Notes under the pieces: generated by a model
Seen by the model: the letters and a program-made list of their open reading frames with translations, nothing else
Databases searched by the model: none
Told to the model about the DNA's origin: nothing
Made by a program: the position numbers and the translations under genes
Source of the DNA: Sutterella sp.
GTDB lineage: Bacteria > Pseudomonadota > Gammaproteobacteria > Burkholderiales > Burkholderiaceae_F
DNA length: 64,000 bases
Reading direction: 5' to 3'
Assembly (NCBI GenBank): GCA_020025915.1
Contig: JAHHRH010000006.1
Span: 1-64,000, forward strand
Shown: one piece after another, positions 24,333 through 33,116 of the stretch
Numbering within the stretch: position 1 is the stretch's first letter
Layout of the letters: every line of letters starts with the position of its first letter

Positions 24333-25061
24333 ATGTTTTGTATGAATAATCTTCAGAATCAGATATTTAATTTACTGAAAAGATTCGATGCTTTTTGTAA
24401 AGATAATGACGTGGAGTATTTTTTGATTTATGGCACGATGTTGGGAGCAGTTCGACATCAAGGGTTTATACCATGGGATGATGATGTTGATCTTGCTATG
24501 GATAGTGACAATTTTGCTAAGTTAAAAAAACTCTCAAAAGAAGGGCGGCTTCCTGACGGATTAGTGTTCCAAGATGCTCTTTATACCAAAGGCTGTCGAG
24601 TTCCGAAAATAAGAGATGTTAATAGCAATGTTATTGATACTAATGGGGTAACAGGAATATTCATAGATATTTTTCCGTTGCAAAAATACTCGCCAAGACA
24701 GGTTTCAATCTTTAAATTCTTCTTTAGAGCTTTGAAATTTCGAGGTAGGAGGAAAAATATTAATAATAAACTGTATAGGTTGTTTTTTACACTATTTTCG
24801 TTGCCTGGATATTTATCATTTGTCTTTGTTAGGTATGTGTTTTCAAATATTGATGAGGAGTGTAGTGGTACATGGATGGGGCACACTCCAGTGACAAACC
24901 CTGAATTTTTTATAGAAAAAGAAGATGTTTATCCATTGAAGTTAATGAGGTTTGAAGACGGAGAATTTTTTGTACCTCATAATTACGATAAAATTTTGAC
25001 ATTAATGTATGGTGATTACATGACGCCAGTTGAGGATGTGAATAATAGGCATTTTAAATAG
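24333..25061 (+). CDS. LicD family phosphotransferase, AT-rich
   Basis: LicD-family protein of 242 residues; members transfer phosphocholine or other phospho-groups to surface glycans. The defining block YFLIYGTMLGAVRHQGFIPWDDDVDLAM (about 29-56) contains the nucleotidyltransferase-like Asp cluster, and the C-terminus has the family ending YDKILTLMYGDYMTP with a final His. It appears full length. The base composition is unlike its neighbours: 17 of 60 bases are G/C at 24721-24780, versus 30 of 60 at 26701-26760 in glnS. This suggests recent transfer. No choline kinase or uptake gene lies nearby, so the group transferred is unknown. Start could be 24333 or 24342. Confidence 0.85.
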   Translation: MFCMNNLQNQIFNLLKRFDAFCKDNDVEYFLIYGTMLGAVRHQGFIPWDDDVDLAMDSDNFAKLKKLSKEGRLPDGLVFQDALYTKGCRVPKIRDVNSNVIDTNGVTGIFIDIFPLQKYSPRQVSIFKFFFRALKFRGRRKNINNKLYRLFFTLFSLPGYLSFVFVRYVFSNIDEECSGTWMGHTPVTNPEFFIEKEDVYPLKLMRFEDGEFFVPHNYDKILTLMYGDYMTPVEDVNNRHFK

Positions 25062-25212
25062 TATAATAATTTATTATCGACAAACATCCCTGTGGTTAAT
25101 TTCTGTAGTAGCCTAATAGACAGGAATGTCGATTAGTTAGAGAAGTTGATGTAAAGGTAGCTAGCAACGGCTACAATGTCTAAATTACTTTCATTGCATT
25201 CGGATGAGATCG

Positions 25213-27288
25213 ATGACTTCTGAAAACGAAGTGCCTGCCACTGGTGCGCAGGTTACCAACTTTATTCGCAACATTATTGATGACGATCTTGCACGCGGGG
25301 CTAACTTGCCTCGTTATTGGTGCGGTCATCCTGCCCCGTATAGTGAACAATTAGAAAAGGGTGAACCTGATATTGCTCGTATTCGTACGCGCTTCCCGCC
25401 GGAACCCAATGGCTACCTTCATATTGGTCATGCCAAGAGTATTTGTTTGAATTTTGGTTTGGCTCGTGACTATCATGGCGCTTGTCATATGCGTTTTGAC
25501 GATACGAATCCTGTCAAGGAAGACCAGGAATATGTTGACGGTATTAAGGATAGTGTCCGTTGGCTTGGTTTTGATTGGAAGTTTGGTAACGAAACGAACT
25601 TGTATTTCGCAAGCTCCTACTTTGAACACATGTTCGCTTTTGCAGAACATTTGATTCGTACGGGCTACGCTTACGTGGATGAACAAACCGCTGACGAAAT
25701 GCGCGAAAACCGTGGCACGTTGAAGGAACCTGGTAAGAATTCGCCGTATCGCGATCGTTCTCCTGAAGAAAATATGACGCGTTTCCATGAAATGCGTGAC
25801 GGTAAGCATCCTGAAGGTTCTATGGTGCTTCGTGCCAAAATTGATATGGCAAGCCCAAATATGAATCTTCGAGATCCTGCGATCTATCGTATTCGTTTTG
25901 CCGAACATCATGCGACGGGTGACAAGTGGTGCGTCTATCCGATGTATACCTTTGCGCATCCGATCGAAGACTCGTTGGAAAATATTACACATTCCATCTG
26001 TACGCTGGAATTCGAAGATCAGCGTGCTTTCTACAACTGGGCGCTTGAACGTATTATTCCGTTGCTTCGTCGTCCACAGTATGAAGAAGCGCTCGGCATC
26101 CTTCATCGTATGGCTGCAGGCGACGATGATCGTGCCATAGCGTTTGTGAAGTTGGCTTATGAGCATCGCGCTAAGCTCGGTACGAGCTTGCCTGAACTCA
26201 GCATGTCGCGTTTAATGGAAGGCTGGGCTGACGGCATTCCGACGGATGTCAATGATGCGACAGTCACTCAGTTCTTTGCTGAGTTACTGCGCTTCCCAGA
26301 ACACTTCACGCCGCTCATGCAAGCTGCATTAGATGTCGTGCGTCCGAACTTTTTCTTGCTCTCACATCAGTATGAGTTCAACCGCTTGAACTTGACTTAT
26401 GTGGTGGTGAGCAAGCGTAAGTTAATTCAGTTGGTTCAGGAAAAGCATGTCGATGGTTGGGATGACCCACGTATGCCAACGATCGTTGGTTTGCGTCGTC
26501 GTGGCTTTACGCCGAAGAGCCTTCAGAATTTTGCCGAACGTTGCGGCGTTTCTAAGGTGTCTGGTGGTTGGATTGACTATTCGGTTTTGGAACAGTGCTT
26601 GCGTGAAGACTTAGAAGAGCGTGCCGCTCGTCGAGTTGCAGTACTCCGTCCGTTGAAGTTGATCATTGATAACTACCCAGAAGGCCAAAGTGAAACGTTG
26701 GAAGCGAACAACCATCCTCAGCATCCTGAAATGGGCGTTCGTGATATTACGTTCTCTCGCGAGCTTTGGATTGAAGAAAGTGACTTTGCTGAAGTGCCAC
26801 CTAAGGGCTTCCGTCGCTTAACGATCCCGGCTGATGGTACACCGGCTAAGCCTGTGCGTTTGCGTTATGGCTTTGTGATTGTACCGACGTCTTTCGACAA
26901 GGACGAAACGGGTAAGGTTGTTGCTGTTCATGCGAATTATTTGCCTGAAACGCGCTCTGGTACGGAAGGTTCGATGTCTGTGAAGACAAAGGCCACGATC
27001 CATTGGTTGGATGCTAAGACTGCAGTGCCCGCTGAGGTACGTGTGTACGATCGTCTTTTCAATGTGCCGCATCCTGACGAAGGTGAAGGTAACTTTTTGG
27101 ATCGTTTGACGCCGAACTCGAAGACAGTGTTGGCATCCTATGTTGAACCTGCCGCTGCTCAGGCTGCACGAGACGATAAGTTCCAGTTTGAACGTAATGG
27201 CTACTTTGTCGCTGATCGTGAAGATCATACGTCTGAAAAGCCTGTCTTCAATCTGGCTGTTGGCTTGAAGGATTCCTGGGGTAAGTAA
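25213..27288 (+). CDS. glnS: Glutaminyl-tRNA synthetase with a large in-frame insert
   Basis: Charges tRNA-Gln with glutamine in the cytoplasm. The class-I motifs are present: PPEPNGYLHIGHAKSICLNF near residues 62-81 and VVSKRKL near 398-404 (KMSKS equivalent), then the two anticodon-binding beta-barrels (WIDRADF-like WIEESDF, VRLRYGFVI, VEIRLYDRLF-like VRVYDRLFNVP). The protein is about 691 residues, against about 554 in E. coli. Most of the excess is a 97-residue insert (26077-26367) between LERIIPLLRRP and QYEFNRLNL, within the catalytic part. The rest of the enzyme looks intact. ATG 25213 is chosen for an upstream GGATGAG; ATG 25204 is the alternative. Confidence 0.93.
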   Translation: MTSENEVPATGAQVTNFIRNIIDDDLARGANLPRYWCGHPAPYSEQLEKGEPDIARIRTRFPPEPNGYLHIGHAKSICLNFGLARDYHGACHMRFDDTNPVKEDQEYVDGIKDSVRWLGFDWKFGNETNLYFASSYFEHMFAFAEHLIRTGYAYVDEQTADEMRENRGTLKEPGKNSPYRDRSPEENMTRFHEMRDGKHPEGSMVLRAKIDMASPNMNLRDPAIYRIRFAEHHATGDKWCVYPMYTFAHPIEDSLENITHSICTLEFEDQRAFYNWALERIIPLLRRPQYEEALGILHRMAAGDDDRAIAFVKLAYEHRAKLGTSLPELSMSRLMEGWADGIPTDVNDATVTQFFAELLRFPEHFTPLMQAALDVVRPNFFLLSHQYEFNRLNLTYVVVSKRKLIQLVQEKHVDGWDDPRMPTIVGLRRRGFTPKSLQNFAERCGVSKVSGGWIDYSVLEQCLREDLEERAARRVAVLRPLKLIIDNYPEGQSETLEANNHPQHPEMGVRDITFSRELWIEESDFAEVPPKGFRRLTIPADGTPAKPVRLRYGFVIVPTSFDKDETGKVVAVHANYLPETRSGTEGSMSVKTKATIHWLDAKTAVPAEVRVYDRLFNVPHPDEGEGNFLDRLTPNSKTVLASYVEPAAAQAARDDKFQFERNGYFVADREDHTSEKPVFNLAVGLKDSWGK
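26077..26375 (+). repeat. 8-base direct repeats bracketing the glnS insert
   Basis: CAGTATGA occurs at 26077-26084 and again at 26368-26375, exactly 291 bases (97 codons) apart. Deleting one repeat plus the intervening sequence joins LLRRP to QYEFNRLNL, restoring the canonical GlnRS reading. Both copies encode Gln-Tyr-Glu, so part of the match may come from codon constraints. Confidence 0.6.
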
Positions 27289-27313
27289 AGCACTGACTGC
27301 CTGACGAATCTGC

Positions 27314-27350
27314 ATTGGGGATGGCCTATTGCGTCATCCCCAATTTTTTG
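27314..27350 (+). terminator. Terminator after glnS
   Basis: A 10-bp stem (27314-27323 with 27335-27344) is followed by TTTTTT. The remaining bases to 27519 lack a recognisable gene and presumably hold the dnaE promoter. Confidence 0.85.
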
Positions 27351-27519
27351 GGTGCTAATGAAGCTACGAAGCTTTTCTGGATAGGCTTGGTAGTCAATAA
27401 ACATCGACTGAGATGTCAATTCAACGGACTTGCTTGGTTGATGCGTTCAATCGTGACGAGTACAAATGAGTCCGTTAAACTGACAACTTTAAAGTCAATA
27501 TTCTTATTTCATTCAGATC

Positions 27520-30500
27520 ATGACCGATCCTCGATTCATTCATCTTCGACTCCACTCTGAATACTCTGTGACGGACGGTATTGTTCGCATAGATCCTGCG
27601 ATTCATCGAACGCTTGAAAATGGTGGTGTTGCTTTAGGTATTACCGACTTGATGAATGTATTCGGGGGCTTGCGTTTTTACACCCATGCTTTGTCGGCTG
27701 GTATCAAGCCGATTTTGGGGTGTGACATCAAAATACGAAACAATAAATTCCCAGATAACCCGTTCCGAATGGCTTTCTATTGTATGAACCACACGGGTTA
27801 CCATTCGCTCTGCGTATTGCTAACCAAAGCGTTTTTGGAGTCTGAGGATCCGTATCGTGGTCAAATTCGTGATGAATGGTTAGACGAGCCTGGCGCAACG
27901 GACGGGCTGATTGCTTTGACTGGTGGCGCGAAAGGGCGTCTTTCGCAACTCTTAGAAACCGGGAGTGAACGCCAGGCTGGATCAATTATCAGTAGTTTGA
28001 AGGCGCGTTTTCCGCAACGTTTATATATCGAATTGCAACGTGCTGGTCGTTCTAGAGACGAAATGCGCGTGAACTTTTTGACGAATCTCGCTGCTGAACA
28101 CGGTCTACCTGTGGTGGCTACGCATCCTATTCAGTTTTTGGATCAGGAAGACTTTGAAGCTCATGAAGTGCGTTGTTGTATTGCACAAGGCTATACCCTG
28201 AACGACCCGCGCCGAGATAAGAGCGTGACGCGTGAGCAGTACATGAAGACTGAAGACGAGATGTGCGAACTCTTTAGCGATATTCCGTCTGCGCTCACGA
28301 ATTCTGTCGAAATTGCCAAGCGGTGTAGTTTGGACGGGGTTTTGTCAAAACCTCAATTGCCGTTGTTCCCGACGCCCGATGGTATGAGTTTGGATGATTA
28401 TATGGATCACCTTTCTCATGAAGGTCTCGAAAAGCGATTGACGTTCCTATATGACGATGCAAAGGAACGTGAAGCACGACGTCCTGCGTATGTGGAACGT
28501 TTGGAATATGAACTAGGGATCATCAAGAAGATGCAGTTCCCTGGCTACTTCTTGATCGTGCAAGACTTTATTAACTGGTCCAAGACGCATGGTGTACCTG
28601 TGGGGCCAGGTCGTGGTTCTGGTGCTGGTTCTTTAGTCGCTTATTCGTTAGGGATTACTGACCTTGATCCTCTCAAGTTTGACCTCCTTTTTGAACGTTT
28701 CTTGAATCCTGAGCGTGTGTCCATGCCTGACTTTGACGTGGACTTCTGTCAGTACAACCGTGACCGTACGATCGAATATGTAAAGAAGACGTATGGCGCA
28801 AGTGCCGTGAGTCAGATTGCAACCTTTGGTACATTGGGTGCTAAAGCGGTGGTTCGTGACGTGGCGCGCGTGATGGATATGCCTTTTATGAAGGCTGACC
28901 GTTTGGCTAAGCTCATTCCAGTGCAGCCAGGGAAAAATATTTCCCTTAATGACGCGATGACGGATATACCGGAATTTCGTGAGGCGGTCGAAAAGGACGA
29001 TGAATATAAAGAGCTCATGAAACTGGCACGTCCCTTGGAAGGCTTGACGCGTAACCTAGGGATGCACGCTGGGGGTGTGTTGATTGCACCGGGTAGTTTG
29101 ACGGACTTTTGTCCGCTTTATAACTCCGATGGCGCTCCAGAAAATACGGTGAGTCAGTTTGACAAGAAAGACGTTGAAAATGTCGGCTTGGTGAAGTTCG
29201 ACTTTTTAGGGCTGACGACGCTATCGATTTTGGCGAAGTGTAAAGAATATATTGACAAGCTTTATCCTGAGCGTGATTTCGAGCTTGAGCGTATTCCTAT
29301 TGACGATGAAGAAACCTATCGTTGCTTCCAAAATGCCAATACAGCAGCGGTCTTCCAGTTTGAATCGGAAGGGATGCGTCAATTGTTGCGTCAGGCGCGC
29401 CCAGACCGTCTTGAAGACTTAGTGGCTTTAAATGCTTTGTATCGTCCCGGTCCGATGGATCTGATTCCATCCTTTATTGCACGTAAGTTCGGTCGAGAAA
29501 AGGTGGAGTACTTAGATGAACGCATGGCGCCTGTGTTGGCAGAAACCTACGGCATCATGGTGTATCAGGAACAGGTGATGCGTGTGGCACAGGTCGTTGG
29601 TGGTTATTCGCTTGGCGGCGCAGACTTGTTGCGTCGTGCCATGGGTAAGAAAAACGTCGAAGAAATGAAACGCCAACGTGCCGTGTTCGTGAAAGGGGCG
29701 GGTGAGCGTGGTGTGAAAGAATCTGTGGCCACTGAGATCTTCAATTTGATGGAAAAGTTCGCGGGCTATGGCTTTAATAAGTCGCATGCGGCAGCTTATT
29801 CCTATGTGGCCTATCAGACGGCATTTTTAAAGACGCACTACACCTCCTGCTTTATGGCGGCTAACTTGTGTATGGTGATGGATCAGGGCGAAAAGATGAA
29901 AGCGCTCTTGGATGATGCTCGTATGAACGGGATTGAGATCCTTCCGCCAGACATCAATGCTTCAGAATGGTTCTTTACTGCCCCTGATGAAAAGCATGTT
30001 CGCTTCGGGTTAGGTGGGATCAAGGGCATGGGTCGTCAGCAAGTGGATGTCATGATGGAAACACGTCGTAAAGATGGCCCGTTTATTGACATCTTTGATT
30101 TGACCGCGCGTGTGCCAGGCTTAAATTCGAGAATTTTGGAAGGTTTAGTCAAGGTTGGGGCTTTTGACTCTGTTGATCCTGATCGCGGTAAGCTTTTCGC
30201 GAATGTTTCTCAGGCATTGACGGCTGGTCATGCGGTTGTGGCTAGTGAAGGGCAGAGTAGCCTTTTTGGTGACGATGTTCAGGTTAAGCGTATTGTCAGT
30301 TGGGTTGACGCGGCTGCCTGGTCAGAGCGTAAAAAATTGATCGAAGAAAAGGGTGCGCTAGGGTTTTGGTTGTCTGGGCACTTGTTCGATCTTTATCAAA
30401 AAGAAGTCTCTCACTACACATCTCTTGAACTTGGGCAAATTCAGCCTTCACGTGAGACTGTCAAGCTTGCAGGGATTGTGACGAATATCCGCGTTATTCA

Positions 30501-30948
30501 AGGGAAACGCGGTCGTATGGGGGCTGTCCAGTTAGACGATGGGACTGCGGTATTAGAGGTAGTTTGTTTTTCTGACGCTTGGGAAAAGTGTAAGAACAAA
30601 TTCGTTGTCGACTCGGTTGTTTGTCTTGAAGGGCGTGTGCGATACGATGAATTCAATAAGCGTGTATCGGTCAACGTTGACAATGCCATGACGTTAGATG
30701 ACTTCAGAGCGACCGCAGCTTCGTGTCTACGTGTTGATGTCGATGCTAGTAGCGCTAGTAATATCCGTGATCTCGAACCGATTTTTGCCAGGTTTAAAAA
30801 AGAGACGGGGGTGACGGTAGTGCTGAATGTACGTACGAAGAAAATGCAAGGTCGTATTTATCTACCGTTCACGGTCGGCAATATCGACAATTTAAGAACA
30901 GATCTGCGTAATAGTGGGCAGATTATGACGACAGAAATGGAGTATTAA
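27520..30948 (+). CDS. dnaE: DNA polymerase III alpha subunit
   Basis: Catalytic subunit of the replicative polymerase. The 1142 residues follow the DnaE1 layout: N-terminal PHP domain (FIHLRLHSEYSVTDG), polymerase core with VGPGRGSGAGSLVAYSLGITDLDPL and the catalytic acidic motif MPDFDVDFC (Asp406 and Asp408 probably bind metal), fingers with the GGADLLRRAMGKK block, helix-hairpin-helix region, an OB fold (KLAGIVTNIRVIQGKRGRMGAVQLDDGT, about 981-1010) and a C-terminal domain for tau. E. coli has 1160. It stands alone between two tRNA synthetase/tRNA units. Confidence 0.97.
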   Translation: MTDPRFIHLRLHSEYSVTDGIVRIDPAIHRTLENGGVALGITDLMNVFGGLRFYTHALSAGIKPILGCDIKIRNNKFPDNPFRMAFYCMNHTGYHSLCVLLTKAFLESEDPYRGQIRDEWLDEPGATDGLIALTGGAKGRLSQLLETGSERQAGSIISSLKARFPQRLYIELQRAGRSRDEMRVNFLTNLAAEHGLPVVATHPIQFLDQEDFEAHEVRCCIAQGYTLNDPRRDKSVTREQYMKTEDEMCELFSDIPSALTNSVEIAKRCSLDGVLSKPQLPLFPTPDGMSLDDYMDHLSHEGLEKRLTFLYDDAKEREARRPAYVERLEYELGIIKKMQFPGYFLIVQDFINWSKTHGVPVGPGRGSGAGSLVAYSLGITDLDPLKFDLLFERFLNPERVSMPDFDVDFCQYNRDRTIEYVKKTYGASAVSQIATFGTLGAKAVVRDVARVMDMPFMKADRLAKLIPVQPGKNISLNDAMTDIPEFREAVEKDDEYKELMKLARPLEGLTRNLGMHAGGVLIAPGSLTDFCPLYNSDGAPENTVSQFDKKDVENVGLVKFDFLGLTTLSILAKCKEYIDKLYPERDFELERIPIDDEETYRCFQNANTAAVFQFESEGMRQLLRQARPDRLEDLVALNALYRPGPMDLIPSFIARKFGREKVEYLDERMAPVLAETYGIMVYQEQVMRVAQVVGGYSLGGADLLRRAMGKKNVEEMKRQRAVFVKGAGERGVKESVATEIFNLMEKFAGYGFNKSHAAAYSYVAYQTAFLKTHYTSCFMAANLCMVMDQGEKMKALLDDARMNGIEILPPDINASEWFFTAPDEKHVRFGLGGIKGMGRQQVDVMMETRRKDGPFIDIFDLTARVPGLNSRILEGLVKVGAFDSVDPDRGKLFANVSQALTAGHAVVASEGQSSLFGDDVQVKRIVSWVDAAAWSERKKLIEEKGALGFWLSGHLFDLYQKEVSHYTSLELGQIQPSRETVKLAGIVTNIRVIQGKRGRMGAVQLDDGTAVLEVVCFSDAWEKCKNKFVVDSVVCLEGRVRYDEFNKRVSVNVDNAMTLDDFRATAASCLRVDVDASSASNIRDLEPIFARFKKETGVTVVLNVRTKKMQGRIYLPFTVGNIDNLRTDLRNSGQIMTTEMEY

Positions 30949-30956
30949 GCGGATTA

Positions 30957-30995
30957 AGGTGTTGAGGGAGTCTAAATCAGACAAACTCAACACCT
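30957..30995 (+). terminator. Hairpin after dnaE
   Basis: A 10-bp stem (30957-30966 with 30986-30995) has no T-run. It may support termination at the stronger hairpin just downstream. Confidence 0.35.
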
Positions 30996-31017
30996 CTGTC
31001 TTAAGCGGGAAAATAAA

Positions 31018-31051
31018 AAAAGCTCGTACAGTTTAGACTGTACGAGCTTTT
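31018..31051. terminator. Bidirectional terminator, dnaE / tRNA operon
   Basis: A perfect 15-bp stem (31018-31032 with 31037-31051) with a 4-base loop has a long A-run on its left, giving a strong T-run for the minus-strand tRNA operon. The plus-strand side has TTTT. Confidence 0.85.
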
Positions 31052-31055
31052 GTTC

Positions 31056-31132
31056 TGGGGTGGGAAATGGGACTCGAACCCACGACAACCGGAATCACAA
31101 TCCGGGACTCTACCAACTGAGCTATTCCCACC
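31056..31132 (-). tRNA. tRNA-His (anticodon GTG)
   Basis: Minus-strand cloverleaf with the anticodon loop TTGTGAT between CCGGA and TCCGG arms, giving GTG. The extra 5' G (G-1) opposite discriminator C, diagnostic of tRNA-His, is encoded, as is CCA. It is last in a three-tRNA operon. Confidence 0.95.
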
Positions 31133-31141
31133 AGAAATCTT

Positions 31142-31218
31142 TGGCCTGCCCGGCAGGGATCGAACCTGCGACCACCTGCTTAGAAGGCAGGTGCTCTATC
31201 CAACTGAGCTACGGGCAG
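31142..31218 (-). tRNA. tRNA-Arg (anticodon TCT)
   Basis: Minus-strand tRNA with a perfect acceptor pairing CTGCCCG/CGGGCAG, anticodon stem CCTGC/GCAGG and loop CTTCTAA, giving TCT, which reads AGA/AGG. The T-arm and encoded CCA are intact. It is the middle gene of the operon. Confidence 0.95.
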
Positions 31219-31249
31219 ATTGATCTCAATGTCCGGCTGGACCAGAATT

Positions 31250-31326
31250 TGGTCGGGGTGAAGAGATTCGAACTCCCGACATCCTGCTCCCAAAGCAGGC
31301 GCGCTACCAGACTGCGCTACACCCCG
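31250..31326 (-). tRNA. tRNA-Pro (anticodon TGG)
   Basis: Minus-strand tRNA; the anticodon stem CCTGC/GCAGG encloses TTTGGGA, giving TGG. The acceptor CGGGGTG pairs with CACCCCG and CCA is encoded. It is the first gene of the Pro-Arg-His operon. Confidence 0.95.
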
Positions 31327-31336
31327 AAGAAGATGA

Positions 31337-31364
31337 ATTGTACACGAAAAATTAAAAAAAGCAA
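31337..31364 (-). promoter_or_regulatory. Promoter of tRNA-Pro/Arg/His operon
   Basis: On the minus strand TTGCTT (31359-31364) and TACAAT (31337-31342) are 16 bases apart, placing the start about 5 bases before the tRNA-Pro 5' end. A/T-rich sequence upstream could act as an UP element. Confidence 0.7.
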
Positions 31365-31434
31365 ATTCTTTTTGAAAAAACTTCAAGAAAAGTGATTTTT
31401 TTAAGAAACCACCCCGATTGATACGTTTCGTGCT

Positions 31435-31461
31435 GTGACATTCGTCTCAAAATTGTACAAT
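31435..31461 (+). promoter_or_regulatory. Possible argH promoter
   Basis: GTGACA (31435-31440) and TACAAT (31456-31461) are 15 bases apart, slightly short, and lie about 50 bases before the argH start. ATTGTACAAT at this site is a perfect 10-base palindrome. Confidence 0.4.
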
Positions 31462-31510
31462 GAAGAATCGGAGATTGACTCCTCTTTTTATAGGGAAAAA
31501 GGGAAAAACA

Positions 31511-32941
31511 ATGACGCAAGAACACGATAACTCCAACGATCCGTTACATGCCAAGAAGAAGGCCTGGTCTGGTCGTTTTTCGGAACCCGTGGATGCTTTT
31601 GTGCTTCGCTATACCGCTAGTGTTGATTTTGACAAGCGTATGGCGATGGCTGACATTGACGGCTCGTTAGCTCACGCTGCTATGTTGGCCAAGGTGGGTG
31701 TGATCACCGAACAGGATTTGGCTGACATTCGCCGTGGTATGGCTCAGATTCGTGAAGAAATCACGTCTGGCGCTTTTGAATGGCAGCTTGAACTTGAAGA
31801 CGTGCATCTTAATATCGAAGCTCGTTTGACGGCTTTGATTGGTGATGCTGGTAAGCGTCTTCATACAGGTCGTTCCCGTAATGACCAGGTCGCAACTGAT
31901 ATTCGTCTCTACCTTCGTAGCGAAATCGACGTGATCGTTAGCCGTCTTGAACATCTTCAGGAAGTGCTCGTTCATCAGGCCAAGCAGAATGCTGGCTTGA
32001 TCATGCCGGGCTTTACCCATATGCAGGTTGCTCAGCCAGTGACGTTTGGTCACCATATGTTGGCTTATGTTGAAATGTTCGAACGTGACCGTGAACGCAT
32101 GCTCGACCTTCGTCGCCGAGTGAATCGTAGCCCGTTGGGTTCTGCGGCGCTCGCTGGTACGACGTATCCGATCGATCGTCACTATTCTGCTGAATTGCTC
32201 GGTTTTGAAGCCGTTTGCCAGAATTCGCTCGATGCCGTGTCCGACCGTGACTTCGCCATCGAATTCTGCTCAGCCGCGGCTGTGTTGATGATGCACATTT
32301 CTCGCCTCTCTGAAGAGTTGATCATTTGGATGAGCCAGCGCTTTGCCTTTATCAAGTTGCCCGATCGTTTCACGACGGGGAGCTCGATCATGCCGCAGAA
32401 GAAGAATCCTGACGTGCCTGAAACGGCTCGTGGTAAGGCAGGTCGCGTCTATGGCGACTTGATCGCGATGTTGACCTTGATGAAGGGTACGCCGCTCGCT
32501 TACAACAAGGACTTCCAGGAAGACAAGGAACCAGTATTCGATGCGATCGATACGGTCAAGGATACGTTGCGAGCCTTCTGCGATATGATGGCTGGTGTTG
32601 AACCTCAGGCTGATGCTATGCATCACGCTGCCCAAGCAGGGTATCCGACAGCCACTGACTTGGCTGACTACCTTGTTCGTCATGGTACGCCGTTCCGTAC
32701 GGCTCACGACATCGTTGGTCAGACGGTTCGTGCCGCTTCTGAACGTGGTTGCGGTCTTGAAGATCTTCCGCTTGATGTGCTTAAGAGCTTCAGCCCGGCG
32801 ATCGAAGAAGACGTCTACGAAGTACTTAAGCTTGAAGGTTCTGTGAATGCCCGTAACCACCTTGGTGGTACGGCACCAGCTCAGGTTCGCGCTCAGGTCG
32901 AACGTTGGGAAGGCATCATTGCTGAACGCGCTACCAAGTAA
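31511..32941 (+). CDS. argH: Argininosuccinate lyase
   Basis: Last enzyme of arginine synthesis, splitting argininosuccinate into arginine and fumarate. The protein (476 residues) has the fumarase/aspartase-superfamily signature GSSIMPQKKNPDVPE (Ser and Lys of the flexible catalytic loop), TGRSRNDQVATDIRLYLR, and FTHMQVAQPVTFGHH. ATG 31511 is chosen over the in-frame start at 31460, because GGGAAAAA lies just upstream and the longer N-terminus is not family-like. E. coli has 457. It is divergent from the tRNA operon and ends at its own terminator. Confidence 0.96.
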   Translation: MTQEHDNSNDPLHAKKKAWSGRFSEPVDAFVLRYTASVDFDKRMAMADIDGSLAHAAMLAKVGVITEQDLADIRRGMAQIREEITSGAFEWQLELEDVHLNIEARLTALIGDAGKRLHTGRSRNDQVATDIRLYLRSEIDVIVSRLEHLQEVLVHQAKQNAGLIMPGFTHMQVAQPVTFGHHMLAYVEMFERDRERMLDLRRRVNRSPLGSAALAGTTYPIDRHYSAELLGFEAVCQNSLDAVSDRDFAIEFCSAAAVLMMHISRLSEELIIWMSQRFAFIKLPDRFTTGSSIMPQKKNPDVPETARGKAGRVYGDLIAMLTLMKGTPLAYNKDFQEDKEPVFDAIDTVKDTLRAFCDMMAGVEPQADAMHHAAQAGYPTATDLADYLVRHGTPFRTAHDIVGQTVRAASERGCGLEDLPLDVLKSFSPAIEEDVYEVLKLEGSVNARNHLGGTAPAQVRAQVERWEGIIAERATK

Positions 32942-33006
32942 GAGGTTAGAGAGAAATATTCAGGCGGTTTGATCCAACTCAGACTTCCTGAGATTCTCTG
33001 AAAAAA

Positions 33007-33033
33007 GGAGCTCGGAGAAATCCGGGCTCTTTT
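33007..33033 (+). terminator. Terminator after argH
   Basis: A short stem around GAGCTCGG / CCGGGCTC (33007-33030, one G-U pair) ends in TTTT. Confidence 0.65.
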
Positions 33034-33116
33034 AGTCTGCAGTCTACACTGAACGCTTCCGATCAGATGAATTCTTCATTTATCTGCCTGAAATACAAAT
33101 CAAAGTATCCCCGAGT

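Noticed and set aside
25351..26166. 271-codon minus-strand frame opposite glnS
   Set aside because: Lies inside the HIGH-motif region of glnS and has shadow-like composition.
32270..32860. 196-codon minus-strand frame opposite argH
   Set aside because: Overlaps the argininosuccinate lyase signature region; no independent evidence.
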